The notes: a model not told the origin generated them from the sequence alone. 64,000 nt of DNA from Carboxylicivirga sp964602515 (GCA_964602515.1 CAZRRJ010000003.1:310001-374000), one strand, 5' to 3'. Shown: positions 46,036 through 56,179, counted from the first letter of the stretch. A program made the numbers and translations.

Positions 46036-48618
46036 ATGAAACTAATTACAAGATTTTTATTTCTACTGATAGCCTTAACATTATTTGAGTCCTGTACCTC
46101 TCAAAAAGAAAAAGCATCAAGTATGACAGTAACAATTGACAAGGACTGGCAATTTAGCGAGGCTGATAAGAACGAATGGCGAAATGCAAATGTACCGGGC
46201 TGCGTTCATACCGACTTATTAAATCATGAAATAATTAAAGATCCTTTTTACAGGTTAAATGAACACGATGTACAATGGATTGACAAAAAGGATTGGGAAT
46301 ATAAAACCACTTTTTTAATTGACGAAAAAACTTTACAAAACGATAAGCTTGTTCTAAATTTTGCAGGGCTTGATACCTATGCCGATGTTTATCTAAATGA
46401 AACCCTAATCCTTAAAGCCGATAACATGTTCAGAGGATGGGAAGTTGAGTGCAAAAACCACTTGATAAACGGCTCTAACTCTTTACGTATTTATTTTCAT
46501 TCGCCCATAAAAGTTGGATTGGATATTTACGACAATTACCCGTATATAGTACAATCATCAGCTAACGATCTGGCAAAGATTGGACAAGTACCGGGCGAAA
46601 AATGGGTAAGCCCACATGTACGTAAAGCGCCTTACCAGTTTGGATGGGACTGGGGTCCACGACTGGTATCATCAGGAATATGGGAGCCCATAACCCTAAA
46701 AGCATGGAACACTGCACAGCTTAAAAACATTCATACACGCCAAACAACTTTAAACGAAAAACAAGCACTGCTAAGCTCTGTTTTTGAAATTGAAGCAATA
46801 CAGGCAGAACAGGCAAAGTTATCTGTCTTTATTAACAATAAAGAAGTAAAATCAGAGCAGGTTGAACTTAAAGAAGGCACACATACCTACAATGTTAATT
46901 TTACAATTGATAATCCTGAACTTTGGTGGTCAAACGGCTTGGGTGAAGCCCATATGTATAACTTAAAAGGTACCATTACAACAACTGCAGGAAGTGAGCA
47001 ATTTGAGCATACTTTGGGATTAAGAACCATTGAGTTGGTAAGAGAAAACGATGAAGTTGGCCGTTCCTTTTATTTTAAACTTAACGGACAACCTGTATTT
47101 ATGAAAGGTGCCAATTACATACCCAATGATGTATTTCTTGATCGTGTATCACCGGAGAAATACGAGCATATTATTAAATCTGCTGCTGATTGCCACTTTA
47201 ATATGTTACGCGTTTGGGGTGGTGGCATATACGAGAAAGAGATTTTTTATGAGTTATGCGACAAATACGGTATCCTGGTATGGCAAGATTTTATGTTTGC
47301 CTGTAATATGTATCCGGGACACCCTGAGTTTTTAGAAAGTATTAGACATGAAGCAGAATACAATGTCCGGCGTCTGCGTAACCATCCAAGTATAGCATTA
47401 TGGTGCGGTAATAACGAAATATTAGGCGCCTGGTTTGGCTGGGGTTGGAAAGAAGATAATGAAAAAAGTCAACCACACGGTGCTAAAGCAATGTGGCAGG
47501 CTTATAAAGATATATTTTTAGATGTACTACCGAGTGCTGTTAAAGCCAATGATCCTGATAAACAATACTGGGCATCGAGCCCGCAGGCCGGCGACACAAT
47601 TAAAACCAATAAAATTGACGGTGATGAGCACGATTGGCGTATTTGGTTTCAGGATGTTCCTTTTATCACTTATCACGATGGAGCAGCACGTTTTGTAAGC
47701 GAATATGGCTTTCAGTCATTTCCTGAATTAAAAACAGTTAAGAAGTATACTATACCAGAAGATTATGATATTAATTCTGAAGTAATGAAATCGCACCAAC
47801 GTTCATTTATTGGTAATGGTGCCATTAAACGTTACATGGACAACTATTATCGTAATCCTAAAGATTTTAAGTCATTCCTGTACGTTGGTTTACTTTTACA
47901 GGCCGAAGGTATACGAACCGGTATTGAAGGACACCGTATTAATATGCCAACCACAATGGGAAGTTTGTATTGGCAGCTTAATGATGTATGGCCTGTTGCT
48001 TCATGGTCCAGTATTGATTACTTTGGAAATTGGAAAGCTTTACAATATTATACCCGTAAAGCCTTTGCCCCAATAATAGCGGTACCGGATACCAAAACAG
48101 AAGATTTACTGATTTATACTGTATCTGATCATTTTAATGATAAGAATGCTGTATTAGAACTTAAAATTATTGACTTTAATGGTAAAGAACTATGGTCGCA
48201 CAACAATAAAGTTACCATTAAAGCCAATACGTCAAATATTGTGTATAGTAAAGCACTTAAAAAGCTACTAAAAGACATTAATACAAGTAAAGTAGTATTA
48301 TCAACCAAACTATTGGTTGATGGTAAAGTGGAATATGCTACCACCAGTTATTTTAAAGAGACTAAAGACTTAAAACTACCTGAACCAAAAATAGACTGTA
48401 CGGTAAAAAAAGTGGATAAAGGTTATGCTATTACAGTTACGACAGACCAACTTGCTAAAAACACTTATTTCTCATTAGATGAAGCTGAAGGCTGGTTCTC
48501 TGATAATTACTTTGACCTGTTACCAGGTGAAAAGCGTACTGTTGTTTTTGAAACAGAAGACGAAATAACAAATCTAAAGGATAAATTGCTGATCAGAACG
48601 GTTGCTGATACATACTAA
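46036..48618 (+). CDS. GH2 beta-mannosidase lipoprotein
   Basis: The 860-residue protein has the lipobox FESC (Cys20). The GH2 sugar-binding, immunoglobulin-like and TIM-barrel domains come in the usual order. Beta-mannosidase hallmarks are DKDWQFSEADKNEW, ANVPGCVHTDLL, the YQFGWDWGPRL motif and RVWGGGIYEKEIFYELCD. The acid/base Glu is E461 in WCGNNE; the nucleophile is E556 in SEYGFQS. It hydrolyses terminal beta-linked mannose from oligosaccharides, likely at the periplasmic face. It is alone on its strand, but manA, the ROK kinase and a PNGase F-like gene lie downstream. Confidence 0.94.
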   Translation: MKLITRFLFLLIALTLFESCTSQKEKASSMTVTIDKDWQFSEADKNEWRNANVPGCVHTDLLNHEIIKDPFYRLNEHDVQWIDKKDWEYKTTFLIDEKTLQNDKLVLNFAGLDTYADVYLNETLILKADNMFRGWEVECKNHLINGSNSLRIYFHSPIKVGLDIYDNYPYIVQSSANDLAKIGQVPGEKWVSPHVRKAPYQFGWDWGPRLVSSGIWEPITLKAWNTAQLKNIHTRQTTLNEKQALLSSVFEIEAIQAEQAKLSVFINNKEVKSEQVELKEGTHTYNVNFTIDNPELWWSNGLGEAHMYNLKGTITTTAGSEQFEHTLGLRTIELVRENDEVGRSFYFKLNGQPVFMKGANYIPNDVFLDRVSPEKYEHIIKSAADCHFNMLRVWGGGIYEKEIFYELCDKYGILVWQDFMFACNMYPGHPEFLESIRHEAEYNVRRLRNHPSIALWCGNNEILGAWFGWGWKEDNEKSQPHGAKAMWQAYKDIFLDVLPSAVKANDPDKQYWASSPQAGDTIKTNKIDGDEHDWRIWFQDVPFITYHDGAARFVSEYGFQSFPELKTVKKYTIPEDYDINSEVMKSHQRSFIGNGAIKRYMDNYYRNPKDFKSFLYVGLLLQAEGIRTGIEGHRINMPTTMGSLYWQLNDVWPVASWSSIDYFGNWKALQYYTRKAFAPIIAVPDTKTEDLLIYTVSDHFNDKNAVLELKIIDFNGKELWSHNNKVTIKANTSNIVYSKALKKLLKDINTSKVVLSTKLLVDGKVEYATTSYFKETKDLKLPEPKIDCTVKKVDKGYAITVTTDQLAKNTYFSLDEAEGWFSDNYFDLLPGEKRTVVFETEDEITNLKDKLLIRTVADTY

Positions 48619-48646
48619 GCTACTTTTATAATTACAGATTAACAGG

Positions 48647-48688
48647 CAAGGCTCTCTTATTTTACATGTTGTAAATACAGGAGCCTTG
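48647..48688 (+). terminator. Terminator of the beta-mannosidase gene
   Basis: CAAGGCTC (48647-48654) pairs with GAGCCTTG (48681-48688), followed by TCTATTTT. The loop is long (26 bases) but contains its own TTTACATGTTGTAAA palindrome that would shorten it. Confidence 0.8.
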
Positions 48689-49388
48689 TCTATTTTATAA
48701 ATACAATACCTACGCTATAAAAAATACCTAAAATATCCTCACTTCTTTATCAATCATCTTCTGATACATGTGGTGCTATACCATAAAACACCTACGTTTT
48801 TACTCAAAAACACGTGTGTTTTTTAACAATGTATAAATGCAGAGCCTAAGAAAAAAACATGATTCTTTATTAAAATTCAGCATTACCTCACCCCTGCAAA
48901 AGGACTTATTTCCATGTAGAGGTTTAAGAGTAAAAAGTTATTGAAGACAAAAGATTCTAAAGTTTAAGATACCCACATAAATGTTGAACTGGTATTACTT
49001 TATTACCTCTCATAATACACTCACAAACGATCCACATATAAGGCAATTAACTCAAAGTTGATGGCAAAGAGGTATTTCATGTGTTCAAATCTGTTTTTCA
49101 ATAGTCACATAAAACTCTCAAATAAATTTATTATTCATTAAATTACATATTCATAAATACTTCGTATTTCACCCAACCGTGTGCACTTTGGATAATCAAA
49201 TTCACATTTTCACTTTATTTGTTTATATTTTTATGCTTTATAGCAAAATCGCAATACCTACTGTATTTTTATAAAATTACAACCTCAAATAAGCACCTAT
49301 AATTCTATGTATTAAATACTTGAAATTCATACATTCATTTTATATATTTACTTCAATTAAAATAATTTCTATAACAAACACCTTAACT
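48689..49388. other. Long AT-rich upstream region of aqpZ without a gene
   Basis: About 700 bases with no coding-looking frame. The upstream extension of the aquaporin frame (49320-49388) encodes a leader unlike any aquaporin and is treated as noncoding. Confidence 0.5.
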
Positions 49389-50078
49389 ATGAAAAATCTT
49401 ATAGCAGAATTTTTTGGAACTTTTTGGTTAGTACTCGGCGGTTGTGGTAGCGCTGTACTTGCTGCCGGTTATCCCGAGTTGGGAATTGGCTTTGTTGGCG
49501 TATCCATAGCCTTTGGCTTAACTGTCCTGACTATGGCGTATGCAATCGGGCATATTTCCGGCTGCCACCTTAACCCAGCTGTAACAATTGGTTTATGGGC
49601 AGGAGGAAGGTTTAATGCCAAAGATATTGCACCTTACATTATTTCCCAGGTACTAGGTGCTACTGCTGGTGCAACCATATTATACTTAATTGCGAGTGGT
49701 AAACCTGGTTTTGAGTTGGGCGGATTTGCAGCAAATGGTTACGGTTCACATTCTCCGGATGGTTACAATATGCTAGCTGCATTAGTTTGTGAAGTGGCTA
49801 TGACTTTTATGTTTGTGATAATAATTCTTGGCGCAACACATTCAAAAGCGCCACAAGGTTTAGCTGGTGTTGCCATTGGATTAGGCTTAACCCTTATACA
49901 CCTCATTAGTATACCTGTAACAAATACCTCAGTTAACCCTGCCCGCAGTACCAGCCAGGCTTTTTTTGTTGGAGATTGGGCCTTAAGCCAGTTATGGTTA
50001 TTCTGGATTGCCCCCATTGCAGGTGCAATAATAGCAGGATTTGTCTATAAATACCTCTCACCAGAAACAAAAGAATAG
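49389..50078 (+). CDS. aqpZ: Aquaporin Z
   Basis: I chose ATG 49389 (MKNLIAEFFGTFWLVLGGCG), which matches family N-termini; 23 extra codons are open upstream. The 229-residue product has six membrane helices and both NPA boxes: SGCHLNPAVTIG and TSVNPARSTSQ. The second half shows the water-selective filter residues His (LIHLISIPVTN), Thr and Arg in aqpZ order. It conducts water across the inner membrane. It has its own terminator and no operon partners. Confidence 0.96.
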   Translation: MKNLIAEFFGTFWLVLGGCGSAVLAAGYPELGIGFVGVSIAFGLTVLTMAYAIGHISGCHLNPAVTIGLWAGGRFNAKDIAPYIISQVLGATAGATILYLIASGKPGFELGGFAANGYGSHSPDGYNMLAALVCEVAMTFMFVIIILGATHSKAPQGLAGVAIGLGLTLIHLISIPVTNTSVNPARSTSQAFFVGDWALSQLWLFWIAPIAGAIIAGFVYKYLSPETKE

Positions 50079-50082
50079 TTTA

Positions 50083-50118
50083 TAAACGGGTGAAGGATAT
50101 ATCCTTCACCCGTTTATT
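50083..50118 (+). terminator. Near-perfect palindromic terminator of aqpZ
   Basis: ATAAACGGGTGAAGGATA and its complement TATCCTTCACCCGTTTAT form an 18-base stem with almost no loop. It lies just past the aqpZ stop and, being symmetric, could also end transcripts from the manA side. Confidence 0.9.
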
Positions 50119-50241
50119 TCTTATTTACAAAGAATTTCAGCGAATCAATTTGCTTACTATTGAGCCCCCCTCCTTAACCTTAACACTCTAGTATGCTAAG
50201 CAGTATCAATAGAAAGGCAAAATCAATCCAACTGTAAATTA

Positions 50242-51210
50242 TTATACATAAACTTCAAGTAGCTTTGCCAATTGAGCATTCACCACAATAGAATTTACTG
50301 AAGCAGGAATAAGTGTAGCTTCCATCTCGTTAAGCTCAATTGTTACACCAGCTGCCTCAATAGTACAATTTCCACTCACATTCATTAAAATTACAAACGA
50401 ATCAAGTTGACTATAGTCCTTAGTAAGTGTGCCTTTAACACTTACCATATTGGTTGTAAAATATTTACACCTCGCCACATTAACCGATTCGTTATCAACT
50501 ACATCATAAGCAACCTTACCAGCTTCATTATCGCTAAAATTCATAGCATCCATTGCCAACTCATGATGTAACTCACGTGAATTACCAAACTTATCTGTCC
50601 GGTCAAAATCATAAATACGATAAGTAATATCAGATGTTTGTTGTATTTCTGCAATTAAATTTCCCCTTCCTATAGAATGCACTTTACCTGCCGGAATAAA
50701 AAATACATCACCTTCTGATGTTGTATGTTTCTGCATTAACTCCATCAATCGTTTTGAAGAATGGAAGGCTTCAAATTCTTTCGCATCTGTTTTTTTAGAA
50801 AACCCGGAAATTAACCCGGCATCCTTCTCCGTATCTATAACATACCACATCTCTGTTTTTCCAAATGAGTTGTGCTTTTCTTTTGCCAACACATCATCCG
50901 GATGCACCTGGATAGATAAATCATCATTAGCATCAATGTATTTAATCAAAAGTGGAAAATTCATTCCAAACTGTTTGTACACTTGCTCTCCTAGTAAATC
51001 GCCTTTATACGCTTCAATTAACTCAGCAATATTTTTTCCGGCCAAAGCACCATTACTAACAACCGACAGGTCATTTTTTAAGCCTGATACAGCAAAGTTC
51101 TCTCCAATTTTAATATCCTCTGCAACATCAATATTTAGTTTCTGAGGAATTTTTTTACCACCCCATATCATCTCTTTCAGAATGGGATTAAATTTTAACG
51201 GATATAACAT
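50242..51210 (-). CDS. manA: Mannose-6-phosphate isomerase, class I
   Basis: The 322-residue cupin is full length. Zinc ligands are visible: Q101 and H103 in LSIQVHPDD, E120 in KTEMWYVI, and H178 in IPAGKVHSIG. A late Arg (YRIYDFDR) is also present. It converts mannose 6-phosphate to fructose 6-phosphate. It lies 14 nt after the ROK kinase gene, so lacI-ROK-manA is one operon for mannose uptake and phosphorylation. No signal peptide; cytosolic. Confidence 0.95.
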   Translation of the reverse strand: MLYPLKFNPILKEMIWGGKKIPQKLNIDVAEDIKIGENFAVSGLKNDLSVVSNGALAGKNIAELIEAYKGDLLGEQVYKQFGMNFPLLIKYIDANDDLSIQVHPDDVLAKEKHNSFGKTEMWYVIDTEKDAGLISGFSKKTDAKEFEAFHSSKRLMELMQKHTTSEGDVFFIPAGKVHSIGRGNLIAEIQQTSDITYRIYDFDRTDKFGNSRELHHELAMDAMNFSDNEAGKVAYDVVDNESVNVARCKYFTTNMVSVKGTLTKDYSQLDSFVILMNVSGNCTIEAAGVTIELNEMEATLIPASVNSIVVNAQLAKLLEVYV

Positions 51211-51224
51211 TATTATTTCGTTTT

Positions 51225-52313
51225 TTATTGATCTAATCTATTTAAAGCATAGGCATAAGCTCCCAATGCAATAGCCTCACTGGCATCTAATTTACTTGTT
51301 ACAATTGCTACCTTTTGTTCCGGCGAATAGTTAACCGTTTTATTACTAAACGGTACTTTTATCTGGTGGCTTGTTGTTGTAAAAAATGCTGCTCTTTGTG
51401 TATCATCATCCAAACAATATACCTTTTGCACCAGGCGAGCCTGCTTGTTAGCAAAAGCTCCTTTTAATACATCCATTACTGCTGGCATATACAACGAACC
51501 AGCACCTGTTAATCCTCCACCTATAACAACAATCCCATCAAACAGGTTAATAAGATTAGCAACAGCATCGCCCAAATGTGTTCCAAAAACATTAAAAGCT
51601 TTTAAAGCAGCTTCCTTGTTACCACTCCTTTGGCCTGTTGCAATATCAAATACATCTTTAGGCATCAAATCTCCGGTATTACCCGACAGTTCATTGTAAA
51701 CATTAATAATAGCACGTGTACTAACACCTTCTTCCGCATTGCGTCCGGGCGAAATGGTATTACCAATATTCCATACTTCAGCAACAATACTATTATCACC
51801 ACCAATTAAAATATTGTTATGCACCAACCCTGCACCAAAACCTGTTCCAAGGGTTAAGCCTATCAGATTTTTATAGCGCTTGGCACTGCCCTGCTTTTCC
51901 AATTCCGCATTTATCTCCGGCAGTATTCCTCCCAGCGCTTCTCCATAAGCATACAAATCGCCATCATTCTGGATATAAACCGGAATATTAAAATGATTCG
52001 CCAACATTGGCCCCAATGCAATTCCTCCCCTAAAAGCAGGCAGATTAGCTAAATCTCCAATAATACCATTGGGGTAATCAGCCGGCCCAGGAAAAGCAAA
52101 ACTAATAGCCACAGGCTCCTCATTAATCTGTTTCTTTACTTCTTCAAAACCATTCAGTAATGTTTGTAAACACAAGTCAAGGTTATTACCATTTGATGGC
52201 ATCCTTATAGGCTCAATCAGGCTTTTAGCTGCCTGTATAGCATTAAAAACAAAGTTTGTTCCTCCTGCATCAAGTGTTAAAACGGTTCTGTTATCAAACT
52301 GGATATTACTCAT
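51225..52313 (-). CDS. ROK family sugar kinase
   Basis: The 362-residue protein shows VLTLDAGGTNFVFNA (phosphate 1 site), a SFAFPGPADYPNGI block, IPVYIQNDGDLYAYGE with a catalytic Asp, GLTLGTGFGAGLV, and VVIGGGLTGAGSLYMP (adenosine site). The zinc-binding CxCGxxGCxE motif of many ROK members is absent. Its neighbours manA and lacI suggest it phosphorylates mannose, possibly glucose or fructose too. The position of an operator just before its start suggests separate control. Confidence 0.88.
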   Translation of the reverse strand: MSNIQFDNRTVLTLDAGGTNFVFNAIQAAKSLIEPIRMPSNGNNLDLCLQTLLNGFEEVKKQINEEPVAISFAFPGPADYPNGIIGDLANLPAFRGGIALGPMLANHFNIPVYIQNDGDLYAYGEALGGILPEINAELEKQGSAKRYKNLIGLTLGTGFGAGLVHNNILIGGDNSIVAEVWNIGNTISPGRNAEEGVSTRAIINVYNELSGNTGDLMPKDVFDIATGQRSGNKEAALKAFNVFGTHLGDAVANLINLFDGIVVIGGGLTGAGSLYMPAVMDVLKGAFANKQARLVQKVYCLDDDTQRAAFFTTTSHQIKVPFSNKTVNYSPEQKVAIVTSKLDASEAIALGAYAYALNRLDQ

Positions 52314-52328
52314 ACATATTTATTTTAG

Positions 52329-52341
52329 TTAACCGGTTTAG
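52329..52341. promoter_or_regulatory. Putative LacI-type operator upstream of the ROK gene
   Basis: TTAACCGGTTTAG is a near-palindrome with a central CCGG. It lies 16 bases before the ROK start. Its reverse complement, CTAAACCGGTTAA, differs by one base from the copy at 53354-53366. Confidence 0.65.
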
Positions 52342-52357
52342 TGATTATTCAAATTTT

Positions 52358-53341
52358 TTATCGTTTTATAATTTTTGTCGAAAAACACAGGCCTTTCGAG
52401 GATTTTTTATGCTCTATCTGGTGAAATAACATTTCTACACATTTGTGTGCAATAGCTTCACACGGCTGTAGTGCTGATGTCACTCTTGGCAATGCATAAT
52501 CAAATACATCAAGGTTATCGAAACTGGCAAATTGCAGTTGATTAATCTGATCCGGATAATAGCGGTTAACAATCCATATTCCTTCAGCTGCAATAACATT
52601 ATTTAAAAATAAAATAGCTGTTACAGGATTATCACCTGCCAAGAGTTCACCAATAGCTTGTTTTACACCCTCTTTTTTATTTATATCATCAATTTCTTTT
52701 ATAAACTTTTGATCGGGTTCCAGCGCATTAGTTATCAAAGCCTGTTTGTACCCATCAATACGCTGGCTAATATTTGGCAAATGAGATGTAAGGGTTAGCA
52801 AACCAATGCGTTTATTCCCCGAATTAATCAACTGCTGCGTTAATTCTCTTGCCGTTTCTTTATTATTAATATCAACAAATGAAGTAGACTGATTACTGTA
52901 GACCCTGTCGAAGCAAACCATTGGAAGCACAAAATTTATAGTTTCCTGGGAAAAATCTGAGGCAGGTGCAATTATAATACCATCAATTTGCCGGTTTTGG
53001 AACGACTCAATTATCGCCTGCTCCTTTTTCGGATCCTCACCTGTACTGGCCACCATTACTGAATAGCCTTTATCTTCTGCACAATGTTCAACCAAACGGG
53101 CTATTTTACCAAAAAACGGGTTGGATATATCGGGTACAATAAATCCAATAGTATACGAATGCCCTACACTTAAGCTACGCGCCAGATGGTTAGGCCTGTA
53201 ATTTAAACGCTTTGCAGTATCTACTATTCGCTTTTGAGTATCGGCGCTAATGTTTTTCTCATCACCTCTGCCATTTAATACGAATGATACAGTGGTTTTT
53301 GATACACCTGCTTGCTCTGCTATGGTCTTTAATGACGACAT
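52358..53341 (-). CDS. LacI family transcriptional regulator
   Basis: The N-terminal helix-turn-helix reads LKTIAEQAGVSKTTVSFVLN, and a hinge helix RPNHLARSLS follows. Residues about 60-327 form the periplasmic-binding-protein-like sensor with TIGFIVPDISNPFF and IDGIIIAPASD. Family members repress sugar genes and release DNA on binding a sugar ligand. It is first in the lacI-ROK-manA operon. Two matching near-palindromes (52329-52341 and 53354-53366) are its likely operators, one placing the operon under autoregulation (inference). Confidence 0.93.
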   Translation of the reverse strand: MSSLKTIAEQAGVSKTTVSFVLNGRGDEKNISADTQKRIVDTAKRLNYRPNHLARSLSVGHSYTIGFIVPDISNPFFGKIARLVEHCAEDKGYSVMVASTGEDPKKEQAIIESFQNRQIDGIIIAPASDFSQETINFVLPMVCFDRVYSNQSTSFVDINNKETARELTQQLINSGNKRIGLLTLTSHLPNISQRIDGYKQALITNALEPDQKFIKEIDDINKKEGVKQAIGELLAGDNPVTAILFLNNVIAAEGIWIVNRYYPDQINQLQFASFDNLDVFDYALPRVTSALQPCEAIAHKCVEMLFHQIEHKKSSKGLCFSTKIIKR

Positions 53342-53353
53342 TAATTAAAGTTA

Positions 53354-53366
53354 CTAAACCGGTTAG
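53354..53366. promoter_or_regulatory. Putative LacI-type operator upstream of lacI
   Basis: CTAAACCGGTTAG lies 13 bases before the lacI start and matches the copy at 52329-52341 at 12 of 13 bases (opposite orientation). A TAAATTTG -7-like box lies at 53417-53424 on the minus strand, so the operator would sit downstream of the transcription start. Confidence 0.7.
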
Positions 53367-53743
53367 AGTGCGAATATAAGAAAGTTTTATATAATGGTCT
53401 ATGTTATAACTAAGGTCAAATTTAAAATTATGTACCAGGTCAGCTTATTTTTGAGTAGAATTTTGCACAACTCCACAATTCTATGCAGGCATACCGGGAT
53501 ATTTCAAATTAGTTCGAGTAAATTTTATACCAAAAACATGCAAATCAAGAAAGTCGTGCCCATAAAGTCTTAACACCAAAAATTTATCATAGCCCCCTCT
53601 GTTATTCCTGGATACTTATCACAAACCTGGCATTAACTATATCCTATTGTTACTTTTATTTTAATTAGTAGCTTCTCGCACAGGGGAAGGTTTAAATCTG
53701 GCGGGTTCAACATGACAATAAAAGCAAAATTTAAACACATAAA
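53367..53743. other. Region between lacI and the YitT gene terminator
   Basis: No gene was found. TAAATTTG at 53417-53424 (minus) may be the lacI -7 box, but no TTTG partner was found at the expected distance. Confidence 0.4.
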
Positions 53744-53774
53744 AAAGCGCACCAATTATAACCCGGTGCGCTTT
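53744..53774 (-). terminator. Terminator of the YitT family gene
   Basis: AAAGCGCACC (53744-53753) pairs perfectly with GGTGCGCTTT (53765-53774). T-rich sequence follows on the minus strand. Confidence 0.9.
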
Positions 53775-53855
53775 GAGTTCTTTATACTTAACACAATTTG
53801 ACTACAGTATGTTACATTAGATAGCAGATGGTAGTTAATTTGACTCCCTAACAAA

Positions 53856-54767
53856 TCAATGCCCAACACCATCAGTATCAATCGCTTTAAAACCTTCGCC
53901 ATGAATCTGACTACTATCAATTACATTAACAAATGCCTTAGGGTCTATTTTTGCAATATGATTCAACATTATAGTTGATTCACGACGGGTTATGGTCGTA
54001 TAAATTACTTTACGCTCAACTCCTTCATACATCCCTTTTGCAGTAAACATAGTACCTCCCCGCTTAATATTATTTAATAAGCGATCCTGTATCTCTTCAT
54101 GTTTATCCGAAATAATAAATAATGTTTTATTCACCTTCATTCCGTCAATTACCATATCAATTATTTTACCCTCGATAAAAATAATCAACCATGAATAAAT
54201 TGGTAAAGTCCAGTCAATACCATTTTCGCCCGGCATAAACAATGTCAACATAGTAATGGTACCATCAACAATAATAACCAGCTTTCCAAGTGATATGCGG
54301 GTATATTTATTCAAAATCATTGATATAATATCTGAACCCCCAGATGTTGCCCTCGACTTAAAAATTAAACCAATAGCAATACCATAAATAATACCAGCAA
54401 CAAGTGCGTTTAGCATTGGATCATTGGGAAGAAAAGCCTCATATCCCCATAAATGCGTTTCAAATAAGTACACAAAACCCATGATTAGGAAAGTGCTTAT
54501 CAAGGTCTTAACACCAAATCTAGGCCCCAGAATCATAGTTCCCACTATTAGCAATGGAATCTCCATAAACAGCACCGAAACACTAATCTTAAAACCAAAC
54601 ATATGGTACAAAAAGTTACCAATACCATAAACTCCACCTGGTGCCAATTTGTATGGGTTAACAAACAGTACATCACCCATAGCAAATAAGAAACTACCTA
54701 CTAAAATATAAGCGTAAGTAATAAACCAATCTTTAGATAAAAACTTCTCCTTTGTAATAAAAGCCAT
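53856..54767 (-). CDS. YitT family membrane protein
   Basis: The 303-residue protein has five to six helices in the first 200 residues with LFVNPYKLAPGGVYGIG and KSRATSGGSDIISMIL, the family's repeated Gly-rich loops. A C-terminal DUF2179 domain (about 215-290) has RGGTMFTAKGMYEGVERKV. The YitT family is widespread, and its transport or signalling role is unresolved. It sits alone with its own terminator. Confidence 0.92.
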   Translation of the reverse strand: MAFITKEKFLSKDWFITYAYILVGSFLFAMGDVLFVNPYKLAPGGVYGIGNFLYHMFGFKISVSVLFMEIPLLIVGTMILGPRFGVKTLISTFLIMGFVYLFETHLWGYEAFLPNDPMLNALVAGIIYGIAIGLIFKSRATSGGSDIISMILNKYTRISLGKLVIIVDGTITMLTLFMPGENGIDWTLPIYSWLIIFIEGKIIDMVIDGMKVNKTLFIISDKHEEIQDRLLNNIKRGGTMFTAKGMYEGVERKVIYTTITRRESTIMLNHIAKIDPKAFVNVIDSSQIHGEGFKAIDTDGVGH

Positions 54768-54879
54768 AATTAACTACTTATTTGTGTTCATGCGAAAAAT
54801 CGCGCAAAATTCGACTCTTTATACAATATGAGAAATGATAAAATTCATGACTGTTTAATAAGTACAGGCAGAATAAAAA

Positions 54880-54915
54880 ATAAGGCTTACCATAGTTTAA
54901 CCCGGTAAGCCTTAT
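54880..54915 (-). terminator. Terminator of the PNGase F-like gene
   Basis: ATAAGGCTTACC (54880-54891) pairs perfectly with GGTAAGCCTTAT (54904-54915). It lies 20 nt past the stop of the 54936 gene, and T-rich sequence follows. Confidence 0.92.
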
Positions 54916-54935
54916 CATAAATTTAAATGCTTATT

Positions 54936-56153
54936 TTATTCTTCCCAAACTAAGTATGACGATACCAGCCAATGGTTGAGTTTATCACCATCAGCTTCCT
55001 GGGCATCTGGTATACTAAAAGTAAACTCATGCATTCCGGCTTTAATATTTAAACTAATATCAAGCGGAAGTACATCCGACCCCGGACACCAATTTGAGCG
55101 CGACAAGTCTGAAGATGCCAAACGCTCTTCAATAACTTTTTCTTCGTATTTCCATGTATTCCAATCAATATACGTTGCCGAATCCTCTATTAGCCAAACA
55201 CCAGAGCCCGGATTAAAACGGCGAAATGCTGCACAATCATCACGCCATGGTACAAAATTAATAAGCTCTTGCTCGTTGACTCTTACAATATTAGTTTTCT
55301 TAACAAACTCATCACCTCCTGAGTGACCTCCATGCCCTGTTGTAATATATTTTAACCTAACATTCTTAGCCTTTTCCGGCACCTCAGCCTTAAGTATTAT
55401 ATCTTTTCGTGCAAACAGGTCAACATGCTTCTGGCCTTTAAAATAAGGTATTGTATTTATAAGTGGCAACACCTTTGTTTTCGGTTTTTCAGCATACTGG
55501 TAATCTACCTCATCAAACCTTAACTCTGCCGAAACCGTATACCCTTCTTTCGTCCATGTATCAATCCATACTCCAACCCAAACTTCATTTTCCAACAAAG
55601 AAAGGCGATCTGTAATATCCTGTTCCCACACAACTTTATCTTCCCAATGTGGTATATATACAGGCTTTCTCAAGTCCATTTTATCATTATAAAAGCCCAC
55701 TCCAAATGGTGTCATAAATCGCATTAGTTCTACAACAGGCGTATAGCTTCCCTGGCTTACAATTCCTTTTAAAGACTCATATTCACTTAAACCTCCCTGC
55801 AATTCTCCTTTTGAGTTATGTAATGTTATAAAGTTATCTATTGATGATGTTGGAATAATAAAACAAGAGCCTGACTTATCCCAACGATCACCTGCTGAGG
55901 CTACTGTAATTTTAACACTGGCATTCACTTCCCTCTTATAATTTGGTAATTGCACCTTTTTTAATAAAATGCGCCCATCCATTATCCTGTTCACAACATC
56001 ATAATCCTCACCTACCTCACTTTCAAATGCACCTGCATCAAAATACAAATGCTCATTCTCAAATATGATAATATGCTTATCGCCAACAGATTCAATTACC
56101 CTGGGACCACATCCCAATAAGCCTAATAACATTGCAAATACCAATTGTCTCAT
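54936..56153 (-). CDS. Peptide-N-glycosidase F-like lipoprotein
   Basis: I chose ATG 56151-56153 (MRQLVFAMLLGLLGCG), giving a lipobox at Cys15 and 405 residues. The C-terminal half carries the strong PNGase F signature: TGHGGHSGGDEFV, INFVPWRDDCAAFRRFNPGS, SSDLSRSNWCPGS and late HEFTFSIPDAQE. The N-terminal half has VGVWIDTWTKEGYTV, as in the family's first domain. PNGase F cleaves the amide link between N-glycan and Asn. I did not map the acidic catalytic residues, so activity is expected but not proven. The product is probably surface- or periplasm-anchored and would release N-glycans for the mannose-processing genes nearby. The MFS gene upstream ends 26 nt before its start. Confidence 0.85.
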   Translation of the reverse strand: MRQLVFAMLLGLLGCGPRVIESVGDKHIIIFENEHLYFDAGAFESEVGEDYDVVNRIMDGRILLKKVQLPNYKREVNASVKITVASAGDRWDKSGSCFIIPTSSIDNFITLHNSKGELQGGLSEYESLKGIVSQGSYTPVVELMRFMTPFGVGFYNDKMDLRKPVYIPHWEDKVVWEQDITDRLSLLENEVWVGVWIDTWTKEGYTVSAELRFDEVDYQYAEKPKTKVLPLINTIPYFKGQKHVDLFARKDIILKAEVPEKAKNVRLKYITTGHGGHSGGDEFVKKTNIVRVNEQELINFVPWRDDCAAFRRFNPGSGVWLIEDSATYIDWNTWKYEEKVIEERLASSDLSRSNWCPGSDVLPLDISLNIKAGMHEFTFSIPDAQEADGDKLNHWLVSSYLVWEE

Positions 56154-56179
56154 AATGTAATATTTAATCCTAAAAAATT

